Part shown: positions 9,474 through 18,750 of the stretch, in pieces
Layout of the letters: every line of letters starts with the position of its first letter
Numbering within the stretch: position 1 is the first letter of the stretch
NCBI RefSeq assembly: GCF_000621445.1
Contig: NZ_JHYI01000012.1
Coordinates: 62,001 to 126,000 of the forward strand
From: Alkalihalobacillus bogoriensis ATCC BAA-922
GTDB taxonomy: Bacteria; Bacillota; Bacilli; Bacillales; Bacillaceae_F
DNA length: 64,000 bases
Direction: 5' to 3'
Made by a program: the position numbers and the translations under genes
The notes under the pieces: generated by a model
What the model was told of the DNA's origin: nothing
Database searches by the model: none
The model's input: the letters and a program-made list of their open reading frames with translations, nothing else

Positions 9474-10663
9474 TGTACCGTCTCCTTTTCATAAGCGAGT
9501 TGACCACGGCAATAGGTGAACATCACATTGAAGTCATCATCAACTACAACAAAATCGGCATCTTTCCCAATGGATAAACTTCCTTTACGGTCATAGACAT
9601 TCAATTCTTTTGCCGGATTAACAGAAGTCACTTGAATCACCTCTTGCATCGAACAACCAGTATATCGTTGGAAATGACGAGCTCCTTCATTTAACTTTAA
9701 TATACTTCCTGCTAACGTATTATCCTCTAACGTTGCCCGGTCATGTAACACAGTTACTTGCTGACCACCTAAGTCATATTGTCCATTTTGTAAACATTTC
9801 GCTCGAATCGAGTCTGTAATTAAAACTATGCGGTCAGCTCCCTTTTGCCGATACGCTAATTCAATCATTTCCGGACAAATATGAATTCCATCTGCAATCA
9901 TTTCAACATGCAGCTCATCCAGAAGTAATGCACCCCCTACAACACCTGGCTCACGATGATGCATACCCGTCATTCCATTAAACAAATGTGTGACATGTGA
10001 GGCACCTTTTTTAACCGCAGCTACAACATCATGATATGTTCCATTTGAATGACCAATCGAGACAACAATATCATGAGCAACTAAATAGTCAATCAACTCG
10101 TCAGCTCCATTGACTTCAGGAGCTAATGTAACAAGCTTAATCTGTTGACCTGACGCCTCATTCCATTTTTGAAACATTGCAACATCTGGTTCTATAATAT
10201 ACTCAGATGGTTGCGCCCCTGCTTTATGAACATTTATAAATGGCCCTTCTAAATGAACACCTATCACTTCAGCATAAATAGACTCAGTTATCGATTGGTA
10301 TTCCTTAACAGCTGTTAATGCGGCTGTTATATTTTCATTCGATTGAGTCATCGTTGTCGCTAAAAATGATGTTGTCCCTTCTTCAGGCAATCTTTTTGCA
10401 ATCGTTTCAATCGCTTCCACTGTTCCATCCATCGTATCTGCACCAGCTGCTCCATGAATATGAACATCAATCATACCGGGAATGATGTGATACGCTTTTG
10501 GCACTTGAACTTCTTCTATGCTTTGCTCATCCTCATTAAGAGTTTGAACAGTACCCATTTCAATAATTTTTCCATTTGCCACTTTCATATATCCTTCTTC
10601 TATTGTTCTGTCTTCACCATGAATAGTACAACCTTTGATGATAAATGACTTCTGTTGCATCAT
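9470..10663 (-). CDS. nagA: N-acetylglucosamine-6-phosphate deacetylase
   Basis: Amidohydrolase-family metal enzyme that removes the acetyl group before NagB acts. Metal and substrate motifs seen include PGMIDVHIHGAAG, VHLEGPFI, SIGHSNG, THLFNGMTGMHHREPG and VLITDSI. The start at 10663 is chosen because GGAGGA lies 7 bases upstream; an ATG five codons earlier (10678), with AGAGG upstream, is also possible. A NagR-type operator stands 40 bases upstream. The SIS-domain gene precedes it, about 80 bases away on the same strand. Confidence 0.96.
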   Translation of the reverse strand: MMQQKSFIIKGCTIHGEDRTIEEGYMKVANGKIIEMGTVQTLNEDEQSIEEVQVPKAYHIIPGMIDVHIHGAAGADTMDGTVEAIETIAKRLPEEGTTSFLATTMTQSNENITAALTAVKEYQSITESIYAEVIGVHLEGPFINVHKAGAQPSEYIIEPDVAMFQKWNEASGQQIKLVTLAPEVNGADELIDYLVAHDIVVSIGHSNGTYHDVVAAVKKGASHVTHLFNGMTGMHHREPGVVGGALLLDELHVEMIADGIHICPEMIELAYRQKGADRIVLITDSIRAKCLQNGQYDLGGQQVTVLHDRATLEDNTLAGSILKLNEGARHFQRYTGCSMQEVIQVTSVNPAKELNVYDRKGSLSIGKDADFVVVDDDFNVMFTYCRGQLAYEKETVQ

Positions 10664-10697
10664 ACATGATTCCTCCATTCCCTTTCCTCTTAAATAA

Positions 10698-10716
10698 CTA
10701 GCTGTCTATACCTATC
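10698..10716 (-). promoter_or_regulatory. NagR-type operator upstream of nagA
   Basis: ACTAGCTGTCTATACCTAT contains the core TGTCTATACC shared with sites at 11531 and 15609. The related DasR/NagR operator class is built around TGGTNTAGACCA-like half sites. No clear promoter is seen beside it. Confidence 0.6.
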
Positions 10717-10746
10717 TATTTTTCTTTTAGCCTTGCTTTATATTTG

Positions 10747-11484
10747 TTATCCATTCTTTGTTAATAAAGGTATTCTCTCTCTATACTTCATAATTAATGT
10801 ATCATTATGGTTATTTTCATCATCAACATTACCACTCATAAACACAGGGGGGACTTTACCCGCTTCTCCTAACAGATCGATGACATCGGTTAAAATATTA
10901 TTAACTATAAACGAGCAGAAAATTGTCGATACTGGCGCGTAAGGCACAGCAACATTTTGATGGCTCATGACCGCATCCCCAATCGGTACATGATTGTCTA
11001 ATACAAGATCAACATGTTCACTTAAATGCTTTTTACTTTTATGTCTTGATGGTAATGAGCGATAGGCAGTTGAAGTTAAACCAATCACAAAGCAGCCTTT
11101 CTCTTTTGCTGTCATCGCAACATCAATGGGAACCGCATTTCGGCCTGAATTCGAAACAACGAGCATAATATCTTGGTCATTGATTTGTTCATCATTGACG
11201 ATTTTGCTTCCTAAACCCTCTTGCTTCTCTAACATCGAAGAACGAACCGCTCCTTCATGAAGCATTAGCTTTTCTACTAAAATCGGATTTATCGTTGCTA
11301 ACCCACCGGCACGGTAAAACATTTCTTCTGCGATCATATGCGAGTGACCACATCCAAACACATGAAGAACACCGCCATTTTCAATGGATTCCGTTATTTT
11401 CAAGGCCGCTTGTTTCATTGGTAACGCTTCTAGCTTTTTTATTTGCTCCATGCCATCCATTACTTTTTGAAAATAATTTTGCAT
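10747..11484 (-). CDS. SIS-domain sugar isomerase-like protein (UPF0309 type)
   Basis: A 245-residue single SIS domain. It shows VLHVFGCGHSHMIAEEMFYRAGG (near residue 36, written here as read) and VVSNSGRNAVPIDVAMTAKEKG, typical phosphosugar-binding loops. It probably acts on an amino-sugar phosphate, since it heads the nagA-nagB operon and shares the operator type. The exact reaction (for example MurNAc-6-P etherase-like or isomerase) cannot be fixed. The ATG at 11484 is preferred over a start ten codons upstream because GAGAGGTG lies 9 bases before it. Confidence 0.85.
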   Translation of the reverse strand: MQNYFQKVMDGMEQIKKLEALPMKQAALKITESIENGGVLHVFGCGHSHMIAEEMFYRAGGLATINPILVEKLMLHEGAVRSSMLEKQEGLGSKIVNDEQINDQDIMLVVSNSGRNAVPIDVAMTAKEKGCFVIGLTSTAYRSLPSRHKSKKHLSEHVDLVLDNHVPIGDAVMSHQNVAVPYAPVSTIFCSFIVNNILTDVIDLLGEAGKVPPVFMSGNVDDENNHNDTLIMKYRERIPLLTKNG

Positions 11485-11530
11485 GCTTATGTCACACCTC
11501 TCTAATCTATTCACAGGGCGAAAAATAAAT

Positions 11531-11550
11531 ATAGTTGTCTATACTTTACT
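11531..11550. promoter_or_regulatory. NagR-type operator in the nagR/SIS divergent region
   Basis: ATAGTTGTCTATACTTTACT carries the core TGTCTATAC. It lies between the divergent nagR and SIS genes and could serve both, including nagR autoregulation. Confidence 0.6.
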
Positions 11551-11613
11551 CTATAAAAATGAAAGTAATAATGGTACGATAGAAATAGCCAATTTAGCGA
11601 AAGGAGTACGCTG

Positions 11614-12354
11614 ATGATTGATAAAAATTCACCATTACCTATATATTATCAGTTAGAAAACAAAATTCGTGAAATGATTGATTCCGAAGAACTAAAGCCA
11701 GGAGATACACTCCCTTCGGAAAGAGACCTTTCAGAAAAATACGATATTAGTCGAATGACCGTTCGCCACGCCATTAACAATCTTGTTCATGAAGGCTACT
11801 TGTACCGCCAAAAAGGAAAAGGAACTTTTGTTTCCCAAAAGAAATTTGAACAAAACCTTCACGGGCTTACAAGTTTTACGGAAGATATGAAACTACGTGG
11901 CTTAAAGCCCGGAAATAAACTGTTGAATTTTAATACGATAGCTGCAAATGAACATGTGGCAAAAAAACTCGCCATTTCCCCAGGTGACCTTGTTTATAAA
12001 ATCCAACGCGTCCGTCTTGCCGACGATAACCCGATCGCCATTGAAACAAATTATATTTCTACTGACTTGCTTCCTGATTTAACAACAGAAACAATGGCAA
12101 CAATTTTAAGTGGTTCATTGTATGACTATGCAGAATCAAAATTAAATTTAAAAATTGAAAATGCCCAACAAATAATTGAAGCTTCGGTCGCTAACGATTT
12201 CGAAATCGAACATCTTCATCTTGAGGACGGAGATCCGATTTTATTAATTGAACGAAATTCGCAACTTTCAAATGGAACGCCATTTGAATTTGTAAAATCC
12301 GCCTATCGTGCAGACCAATATAAATTTATCATTGATATTAAACGAAATAAATAA
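11614..12354 (+). CDS. nagR: GntR/HutC-family transcriptional regulator, NagR-like
   Basis: Repressor of amino-sugar use; the 246 residues match NagR (YvoA). The N-terminal winged helix is recognisable from PLPIYYQLENKIREMIDSE, PGDTLPSERDLSEKYDISRMTVRHAI and YRQKGKGTFV (residues 7-75), and a UTRA effector domain follows (about 95-240) with ERNSQLSNGTPFEFVKS. In B. subtilis NagR is released from DNA by GlcN-6-P or GlcNAc-6-P. Here it is transcribed away from nagAB rather than in the same operon. AAAGGAG precedes the ATG. Confidence 0.92.
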   Translation: MIDKNSPLPIYYQLENKIREMIDSEELKPGDTLPSERDLSEKYDISRMTVRHAINNLVHEGYLYRQKGKGTFVSQKKFEQNLHGLTSFTEDMKLRGLKPGNKLLNFNTIAANEHVAKKLAISPGDLVYKIQRVRLADDNPIAIETNYISTDLLPDLTTETMATILSGSLYDYAESKLNLKIENAQQIIEASVANDFEIEHLHLEDGDPILLIERNSQLSNGTPFEFVKSAYRADQYKFIIDIKRNK

Positions 12355-12363
12355 AACCCACTT

Positions 12364-12396
12364 AGGAAGCAACGCAAACCGTAGCTTCCTTTTTGT
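12364..12396 (+). terminator. Terminator after nagR
   Basis: Stem AGGAAGC / GCTTCCT with a 13-base loop, followed by five T residues, just past the nagR stop. Confidence 0.75.
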
Positions 12397-13280
12397 TATC
12401 CTTTCACCGCACCTGCTGTTGCGCCTTTTTCAAACGTACTTTGCGCAAATAAGTAGGCAATGATGACCGGAATAACGGTAATGGCAATAGAAGCTGTCAT
12501 TAAGCCATAATCAGTACCATATTGAGAACTGATGTGTGCTAACAACACTACGATTGGACGAACGTTTGAATGTTCCACTAATACGAGTGAAGCAAACAAA
12601 TCATTATACGACCATAAAAAAACGAAAATCCCACATGTCGCAAACACAGGTCTTGAAATCGGAACAAAAATCTTGGTAAACATTTTCCAACGTGAGCACC
12701 CATCCATCACAGCAGCTTCTTCTAACTCTTTCGGAATTGTCGCCATATATCCTGCCACAACTAATATTGTGAACGGTAAAAATCCAGCCGTATGAGGAAT
12801 AATTAGACCCCAGTACGTATTCACTAAGTCAAGTTTGATAATCATGCGATAAACAGGAACAATCGTCGCAAACGCTGGAATTAACAAGCTCATCACGAGA
12901 ACAGTTTGAATTAGACCACGAAAGCGAAATTTCATTCTCGCGATAACAAACGCGGCCATTCCCCCAAATAATAAAACAAAAAACACAACAGAACCTGACA
13001 TAATAAAACTGTTCAAATAACTTCGTCCAATATCAATCGTATTAAAGGCATTCACGTAATTTTCTAGTGTTGGGTCGGTCGGAAAAGAAAACGAAGAATT
13101 AACAATATCTCGTGACGGCTTCAATGAATTTAACAAAACCCATACTAATGGAAAAATTGTTGTGATGGCCCATAACGATAAACAAATATATACAAACATC
13201 CTTCCAAACTTTGATTGCGTCACATATTGCTGTTGAAGTTTTTCCCATACCGTTAGTTGATTGGTTTTAATTTCAGCCAC
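12396..13280 (-). CDS. Carbohydrate ABC transporter permease (MalG type)
   Basis: Inner-membrane subunit of a CUT1-type sugar importer; 294 residues and six membrane segments. The EAA loop, EEAAVMDGCSRWKMFTKIFVPISRP, contacts the ATPase. The C-terminus is cytosolic. GTG at 13280 is chosen because AGAGGTG lies 6 bases upstream; a GTG three codons earlier falls inside that ribosome site. It is last in a three-gene operon (binding protein, MalF-type, MalG-type) without its own ATPase, as in Bacillus systems that share MsmX. Confidence 0.92.
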   Translation of the reverse strand: MAEIKTNQLTVWEKLQQQYVTQSKFGRMFVYICLSLWAITTIFPLVWVLLNSLKPSRDIVNSSFSFPTDPTLENYVNAFNTIDIGRSYLNSFIMSGSVVFFVLLFGGMAAFVIARMKFRFRGLIQTVLVMSLLIPAFATIVPVYRMIIKLDLVNTYWGLIIPHTAGFLPFTILVVAGYMATIPKELEEAAVMDGCSRWKMFTKIFVPISRPVFATCGIFVFLWSYNDLFASLVLVEHSNVRPIVVLLAHISSQYGTDYGLMTASIAITVIPVIIAYLFAQSTFEKGATAGAVKG

Positions 13281-13297
13281 GATTCTCACCTCTTTCC

Positions 13298-14161
13298 TTA
13301 ATACGTAACTTCATCTTTTTTCAATAATTTATTTGTTAAAAATGCGAGGAGTAGCCCAAGCATGACTATAAGCACAGCCAATGTAGCACCATATCCAATT
13401 GCCGAATCTGTAAACGCTTTTTGATACATGTATGTTCCTAACACTTCAGACGAACGAGCTGGTCCACCTTTTGTAATAATATACACTAACTCAAACACTT
13501 TAAGAGCACCTGTAATCGCCAAAATCATACATGTTTTAATATCGCCCCATATAAGGGGAATTGTGATTTTTAATGTCCGTTGAATCCCAGTAATTCCTTC
13601 TAGTTTAGCCGCTTCATAAAAATCATCAGGTATTTTTGCGATCGCTGTAAGCAAAATGACAAAATAAAACCCTACATATTGCCAAACAGTTGGAATGGCC
13701 ACCATAATAAGAGACGATTGTTCTGTTAGCCATAACACACGCTCAAAACCTAAACTCGTTAACATCGCATTTAATAATCCATTGTTGTAATTATAAATCA
13801 AAGTGAAAAGCAACCCGATAGCGGCACCTGAAATAACAACCGGGAAGAAAAAACTCGTCCGGTAAAAACGACTACCGAAACGAATCGAATCAACCATAAC
13901 AGCTAATATTAATCCAAGTCCCACTTGAAAAACTACCGCATACAACATAATTTCTAATGTATTCAACGTCGCGATTCGAACAACTTCATCATTGTACATC
14001 CGAATATAGTTATCAATTCCAATAAAAGTAGAATTAAAAAATCCATCTGTTTTATAAAAACTTTGTCTTATATTTTCAAAGAAAGGATAATATAAAAAAA
14101 CCGAGGTTATAAGGAGAGCTGGAAATAAAAACAATGGAATGATGAGTTTATCACTTTTCAT
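13298..14161 (-). CDS. Sugar ABC transporter permease (MalF type)
   Basis: Partner permease of 287 residues and six membrane segments. The EAA motif is YEAAKLEGITGIQRTLKITIPL (close to residues 186-207). The ATG at 14161 is favoured because AAGGAG lies 7 bases upstream; an upstream start would add seven residues that cover this site. It lies 17 bases before the second permease. The substrate is inferred as GlcNAc or chitin oligosaccharides from the NagR-type operator at the operon's promoter. Confidence 0.92.
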   Translation of the reverse strand: MKSDKLIIPLFLFPALLITSVFLYYPFFENIRQSFYKTDGFFNSTFIGIDNYIRMYNDEVVRIATLNTLEIMLYAVVFQVGLGLILAVMVDSIRFGSRFYRTSFFFPVVISGAAIGLLFTLIYNYNNGLLNAMLTSLGFERVLWLTEQSSLIMVAIPTVWQYVGFYFVILLTAIAKIPDDFYEAAKLEGITGIQRTLKITIPLIWGDIKTCMILAITGALKVFELVYIITKGGPARSSEVLGTYMYQKAFTDSAIGYGATLAVLIVMLGLLLAFLTNKLLKKDEVTY

Positions 14162-14254
14162 AGTAAGCTCCTTTCCCTTCATATTTGATAAATAAAAGGG
14201 GCTTTGCCGCTAAAAAGTGCGGCAAAGCGACCGTATTGTCTTGCTCATTTTTAC

Positions 14255-15565
14255 TTATTCTAGCGCTGCAGCTTCTTCCACTACTTTTTCACCCGTTTTA
14301 TTTCCATTCACAATTTGAGCCACATTCGTTCTCATATGTGTAAATGCTTCTGGAGTAATACGAGAATCAATTGGCATCGTTAAAGACGTAGCGTTTGCTA
14401 CTAACTGGTGACCCGCTAATAGTTTCGGGTGAATATCACTTACCGTTCCTGCTGCTGGTACTCCACCATTTGCTTCAGCAACTTCAATAACCGATTGTTC
14501 AGACGTTAAATGCTTTAATAACGCAATTGCTGTTTCTGCCTTGGCTGTATCTTCCATAGCATTTGTGCTTAAGTAATATCCAGAAGAAAATCCTCCTACT
14601 AAATCACCATATGTTGCATCGTTCCCGAATACAGGGAAAGGAAGAACCGTTACATTTTCACGAACATCTTCTTCAATTCCACCCCAAGCCCAAGAACCTT
14701 CAACCATCATTGCTGCTTGTTCTTGTTGGAATAAATTTTGTGCCATTGGTAAATCAATCGTTCCTGCATCAACAGGGAATGCTCCCATTTCAGCATGTTT
14801 GCCAATCATGTCTAACCCTTCTGCCCAAGATGGATCATTATCCGCTAACACTTTTGAATATCCTGGCTCACCACCAGCAGCTAAAATATAATGTTCTACT
14901 AAGTAATAAGACTCTTCATATGAACCTGCAAGAGGGACAATGTCTGTGTCTGCAAAACCTTGAATAGCAGCTTCAAAATGATCCCAAGTTGTCGGTAATT
15001 CTAAACCTTGTTCTTCAAATAATTTTTCATTAACAAACAAAGCTTCATAAAAACCTGTTAAAGGAATCGCATAAATATTTCCGTCTCCAGTTTTCATTTG
15101 TTCTAAAGCCGCTTCACTAAACGACCCTTTCCAAGCTGAATCTTCTTCTAGCAAACTATTAAGTGGTGCAACTAAGCCAGCATCAATAATTGGTTGAGCG
15201 TCAACACCTGTGAAATAAAAAGTGATATCTGGAGCGTTGTTCGATGTAAAGTCTGTATTTACTTTCGTACGGAACTCATCTCCAGCTGTCATCGATTCAT
15301 TTACAATGGTGACATGTGGATTTTCTGCTTCAAACGCATCCAATTGCGCTTGTAATACATCAGTAGCTGGGTCTGTTCCCCCAAACATCGTAACGATTCG
15401 AAGCTGTACTGGATCTTTTGTAGCTTCTTTTTGCTCTTCCGTTTTTTCTGAGTCATTTGGTGTTTCCTCATCAGTATTTGTCGACTCTCCTCCACAAGCA
15501 GCTAAGAACAGAAGCAATGCCATTGACATAAGTAACAATACTACCTTTAACCCTTTTTTCTTCAT
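14255..15565 (-). CDS. Extracellular sugar-binding lipoprotein of an ABC transporter
   Basis: Family 1 solute-binding protein, 436 residues. A lipoprotein signal ends in LFLAAC (Cys about residue 24) and an acidic Ser/Thr/Glu linker follows. The mature domain has VTIVNESMTAGDEFRTKVNTD and late motifs AAMMVEGSWAWGG and FPVFG typical of MalE/MsmE proteins. The ATG at 15565 follows AAGGGGG. It is first in the transporter operon. The likely ligand is an amino sugar or chito-oligosaccharide, because a NagR-type operator overlaps the start of transcription; this is inference. Confidence 0.9.
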   Translation of the reverse strand: MKKKGLKVVLLLMSMALLLFLAACGGESTNTDEETPNDSEKTEEQKEATKDPVQLRIVTMFGGTDPATDVLQAQLDAFEAENPHVTIVNESMTAGDEFRTKVNTDFTSNNAPDITFYFTGVDAQPIIDAGLVAPLNSLLEEDSAWKGSFSEAALEQMKTGDGNIYAIPLTGFYEALFVNEKLFEEQGLELPTTWDHFEAAIQGFADTDIVPLAGSYEESYYLVEHYILAAGGEPGYSKVLADNDPSWAEGLDMIGKHAEMGAFPVDAGTIDLPMAQNLFQQEQAAMMVEGSWAWGGIEEDVRENVTVLPFPVFGNDATYGDLVGGFSSGYYLSTNAMEDTAKAETAIALLKHLTSEQSVIEVAEANGGVPAAGTVSDIHPKLLAGHQLVANATSLTMPIDSRITPEAFTHMRTNVAQIVNGNKTGEKVVEEAAALE

Positions 15566-15608
15566 TATTATCCCCCTTATCATGTCATACCTATCTCGAA
15601 CTTGTCAT

Positions 15609-15650
15609 GTTGTCTATACCAATATTATAATAGATGTAGACCTTCGTCAA
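15609..15650 (-). promoter_or_regulatory. Promoter and NagR-type operator of the sugar ABC transporter
   Basis: The minus strand reads TTGACG (15645-15650), then after 15 bases TATAAT (15624-15629), or after 17 bases TAATAT. It is overlapped downstream by ATTGGTATAGACAAC (15609-15623), a NagR-type operator. Binding there would block RNA polymerase. Confidence 0.7.
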
Positions 15651-15711
15651 TACGTTTTTTGGAAAATTTATCTTATGTCATAAAAACAATGTAAGCTAAT
15701 ATAACAATATT

Positions 15712-15725
15712 TGAAAACGCTTTAC
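15712..15725. promoter_or_regulatory. Candidate cre (CcpA) site
   Basis: TGAAAACGCTTTAC fits TGWAANCGNTNWCA at all but the last two positions. It lies about 60 bases upstream of the transporter promoter's -35 box, so carbon catabolite control is plausible but the position is unusual for repression. Confidence 0.4.
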
Positions 15726-15798
15726 TTTTTTTGAAAGGATAGCCTTACCTTTTTTTATAGTGGTATGGACATATAGAGAAAAGTCCAAGTGTGAATGT

Positions 15799-15836
15799 AA
15801 AAAACACCCCAAGTCGTAAATGACTTAGGGTGTTTT
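15799..15836 (-). terminator. Terminator after the M23 peptidase gene
   Basis: Minus-strand stem AAAACACCCTAAGTC / GACTTGGGGTGTTTT with a 6-base loop and a T-run. Confidence 0.85.
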
Positions 15837-15845
15837 AAATAAGTG

Positions 15846-17162
15846 TTAGTTCAAATAGTTTGCTGGATTGACCGCACTGCTTGCACCACGGTATCCACCA
15901 GGATGAACTTCAAAATGCAAATGAGGACCTGTTGCTGTTCCTGTTGCTCCCATAGTTCCAATTTGTTGTCCGCGACTAACAGAATCACCGGATGACACAT
16001 GGATGCTATTTAAATGAGCATATAACGTCGTTACTGATTTCCCGTTTACAACGTGAGAGATCATAACTGTGTTACCAAAGCTTCTACGATACTCAGCGAC
16101 AATGACCGTACCTGCTTCTGCTGCTACAATCGGCGTACCTGTACTATTCGCAATGTCCATTCCCGCATGTAAACGTTGGCCACCATATACTGGATGAGTT
16201 CTCATCCCAAATGGTGAAGAGACTCGTCCACTTGCAGGACGTTGGAATGTCCCACTTGTAGCTGCGGGTGTTTCTCCAGTAGAACCATTATTATTGTTTG
16301 AACCACCGTTCCCACTACCACTACCACTACCACGGCTTGACAATTCTTGTTGTTGGCGTTGGCGCTCTAGTTCTGCTTGTCGTTCACGCTCTTGCCATGC
16401 AGCTAACTCTTTTTTTGCAGCTTGTTCTTGTAAGCGAAGAATTTCATCCATGCCTTCTAGTTCACCTAAATCAGCGTGTAAATCTTCTCCAAGAACAATC
16501 AATTGATTCATTTTTTTATCTTTTTCTTTTTTCTGTGCTTCTAGCTTTTCCATTAACTCTTCAAGTTGTAGAAGTTTTTCTTCTAGTTTAGCAAGCTGCT
16601 CTTCTACTAATGCTTTTGTTTCTTCTAATTGTAATTGGTCAGCAATATGAGCATCTAGAATGTTACGGTCTTGTTGAGCAATCATGGATAATGCACTAAC
16701 ACGATCTAAGAAGTCTCCGAAACTTTTCGAGCCTAAAATAACTTCGAGATAACTAATAGACCCTCCATTTTGGTACATCGAACGAGCACGCTCTTTTAAT
16801 AGCTCGTCCCGCTCTGCAATCCGCTCTTCTAGTATTTTAATTTCTTCTTCTAATTGTTTAATATGTTCAGAAACTTCTTCAATTTCTTCATTTTTTTCTT
16901 CGATTTTTTCATTTGTATCCGCTACTTCATGGTCGAGCTTTTCAATTTCAGCTCGTACTTGTTGTTGTTCTTCTTCCACTTTTGCTAGTTCTGCTTCTTT
17001 TTGGGCAGCTTCTTTTTTCGTTTCTTCTCGTTCACTTTGAATATCCTGAATTTGCTTTTGAAGTTCACTATTGGCAAATGCGATTTGATATCCTGATGTC
17101 GGTAAAATCGTTCCTACTGCTACAGCTCCAGCTACAACAACAAGTGACAGTTTGCGCCTCAT
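15846..17162 (-). CDS. Murein hydrolase activator/endopeptidase: coiled coil plus M23 (LytM) domain
   Basis: A secreted 438-residue protein. A signal peptide (about 1-30, ending near AFANS) is followed by a long Glu/Lys-rich coiled coil (about 31-255), a Gly/Ser/Asn linker, and a C-terminal M23 metallopeptidase domain (about 320-435) with metal-binding HAGMD and HLHFEVH. It resembles EnvC and CwlO-type proteins controlled by FtsEX. It lies directly after ftsX on the same strand, 18 bases away. The inference is that FtsEX drives its cleavage of peptidoglycan. Confidence 0.93.
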   Translation of the reverse strand: MRRKLSLVVVAGAVAVGTILPTSGYQIAFANSELQKQIQDIQSEREETKKEAAQKEAELAKVEEEQQQVRAEIEKLDHEVADTNEKIEEKNEEIEEVSEHIKQLEEEIKILEERIAERDELLKERARSMYQNGGSISYLEVILGSKSFGDFLDRVSALSMIAQQDRNILDAHIADQLQLEETKALVEEQLAKLEEKLLQLEELMEKLEAQKKEKDKKMNQLIVLGEDLHADLGELEGMDEILRLQEQAAKKELAAWQERERQAELERQRQQQELSSRGSGSGSGNGGSNNNNGSTGETPAATSGTFQRPASGRVSSPFGMRTHPVYGGQRLHAGMDIANSTGTPIVAAEAGTVIVAEYRRSFGNTVMISHVVNGKSVTTLYAHLNSIHVSSGDSVSRGQQIGTMGATGTATGPHLHFEVHPGGYRGASSAVNPANYLN

Positions 17163-17180
17163 TTAAAAATCCTCCTCTTG

Positions 17181-18074
17181 TTACACCTTCAAAAATTTTC
17201 TAACACTCATCAAACTTCCCCAAACACCTATAAATGCACCAATGACTAGTAATAGTGCCCCAACTTGGTAAACCATTGGAAATACTGGTACTAGCTCGAA
17301 AAACATAATTTCTATTCTTTCACTAAAGTTTTCATAAATATAAGAATACCCTATTGCTATAATAATGATCGGGATTAGTGCTCCAATGGTTCCTAGCAAT
17401 AATCCTTCTATAAAAAACGGCCATCTTATAAAACCGTTTGTTGCCCCAACTAGTTTCATAATTTGAATTTCTCGTTTTCTAGCAACAATCGTTAACTTTA
17501 TCGTGTTTGCAATTAAAAACATCGCAGTAAACATCATGGCTATCACAAGAATTAAACCAATATTTCGGACTAAATCTGTTACCGCAAATAGACGGTCAAC
17601 AACGTCTTTACCATAATTTATCGATTCAACATGAGGTAATTCAGTAATTTTATTGGCAACAGCTTCCGTTAATTGAGGTGTCGTTGCACGTACAACAAAA
17701 GCATCATTAAAAGGGTTTTCTCCTCGTAACCCTTCAAATACTTCGCCCATGTCATCCATACTTTCAATAAACTGTTCGAGACCTTCTTCTCGAGATACGT
17801 ACTCAACACTGTCAACATGTTCGAGTTGCTCTAGTAAACTTTGTAATTCTTCTTGTTGCTCTTCATTTGCGGTTAAATCAACATGAACCCGAATTTCTAC
17901 ATCATCCTCTACTAAAGAAGCAATGTGGTTCATGTTCATAATTAATAGTAGAAAAACCCCTACAATTAGCAGTAAAATCGACACTGCACTTATGGATGCA
18001 AATGTCATCCATCCGTTTCGAATTAAATTTTTTGCTCCTTCTTTCCCATGTCGCTTGAGGGTTCTAAATTTCAT
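17181..18074 (-). CDS. ftsX: Cell-division ABC transporter permease FtsX
   Basis: A membrane protein that transmits FtsE ATPase cycles to an external cell-wall hydrolase. One N-terminal membrane segment (about 20-42) is followed by an extracellular loop of roughly 120 residues and three more segments in a C-terminal FtsX domain (KLTIVARKREIQIMKLVGAT). Length is 297 residues. The start at 18074 fits the family's usual start; an ATG two codons earlier (18080) is closer to the AGGGGG. Either overlaps the ftsE stop. Confidence 0.95.
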   Translation of the reverse strand: MKFRTLKRHGKEGAKNLIRNGWMTFASISAVSILLLIVGVFLLLIMNMNHIASLVEDDVEIRVHVDLTANEEQQEELQSLLEQLEHVDSVEYVSREEGLEQFIESMDDMGEVFEGLRGENPFNDAFVVRATTPQLTEAVANKITELPHVESINYGKDVVDRLFAVTDLVRNIGLILVIAMMFTAMFLIANTIKLTIVARKREIQIMKLVGATNGFIRWPFFIEGLLLGTIGALIPIIIIAIGYSYIYENFSERIEIMFFELVPVFPMVYQVGALLLVIGAFIGVWGSLMSVRKFLKV

Positions 18075-18750
18075 AACCATAGTTCCCCCTCACTTCATCA
18101 CGTACAACTCGTCCGTCTTCAATCGCAATGACTCGTCTTCGAATCGTGTTTACAATTTCTTTGTTGTGAGTCGCCATTAAAACCGTTGTGCCTCGATTGT
18201 TTATTTCTTCTAAGGTGTCCATAATTTCCCAAGATGTGTCTGGGTCAAGGTTTCCTGTAGGCTCGTCCGCAATTAAAACTGCTGGATTGTTTACAATAGC
18301 TCGAGCAATCGCCACTCGCTGTTGCTCTCCTCCTGATAGTTCACCAGGTAAAAACCGAGCTTTGTTTTTTAGTTTAACAATATCTAAAACAGCCATTACT
18401 CTTTTCTTAATGACAGCAGGGCTTTCTTCTATTACTTCTAATGCAAATGCTACATTTTCAAAAACAGTTAACTGGTGTAGTAATTTAAAATCCTGGAACA
18501 CAACCCCAATTTGCCTACGTAAATATGGGATTTGCTTTTCTTTTAACGTTGTTAAGTCTGTCCCATTTATATGAATTTTCCCTTTTGTAGGTTTTTCTTC
18601 ACGATACATCATTTTTATAAAAGTTGATTTCCCTGCTCCACTGGGACCAACTACATAAACAAACTCACCTTTCCCAATGGATATGTCGATTCCATTAATC
18701 GCCTTCATTCCATTCGGATATGTTTTCCAAACATCTTTCATGTCTATCAC
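18064..18750 (-). CDS. ftsE: Cell-division ABC transporter ATPase FtsE
   Basis: A 228-residue ATPase with all motifs: Walker A GPSGAGKSTFIK (about 36-47), Q-loop FQDFKLL, signature LSGGEQQRVAIARAIV, Walker B VLIADEPTGNLD, and the His switch MATHNKEIV. The start is GTG at 18750, with AGGAAG 7 bases upstream; it gives the normal FtsE length. The open frame would extend 47 codons further. It overlaps ftsX. Confidence 0.96.
   Translation of the reverse strand: MIDMKDVWKTYPNGMKAINGIDISIGKGEFVYVVGPSGAGKSTFIKMMYREEKPTKGKIHINGTDLTTLKEKQIPYLRRQIGVVFQDFKLLHQLTVFENVAFALEVIEESPAVIKKRVMAVLDIVKLKNKARFLPGELSGGEQQRVAIARAIVNNPAVLIADEPTGNLDPDTSWEIMDTLEEINNRGTTVLMATHNKEIVNTIRRRVIAIEDGRVVRDEVRGNYGYEI

Noticed and set aside
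15222-15683. Plus-strand open frame of 153 codons over the sugar-binding lipoprotein gene
   Set aside because: It runs through the lipoprotein's signal sequence and promoter on the other strand; Ser/Phe-rich shadow.
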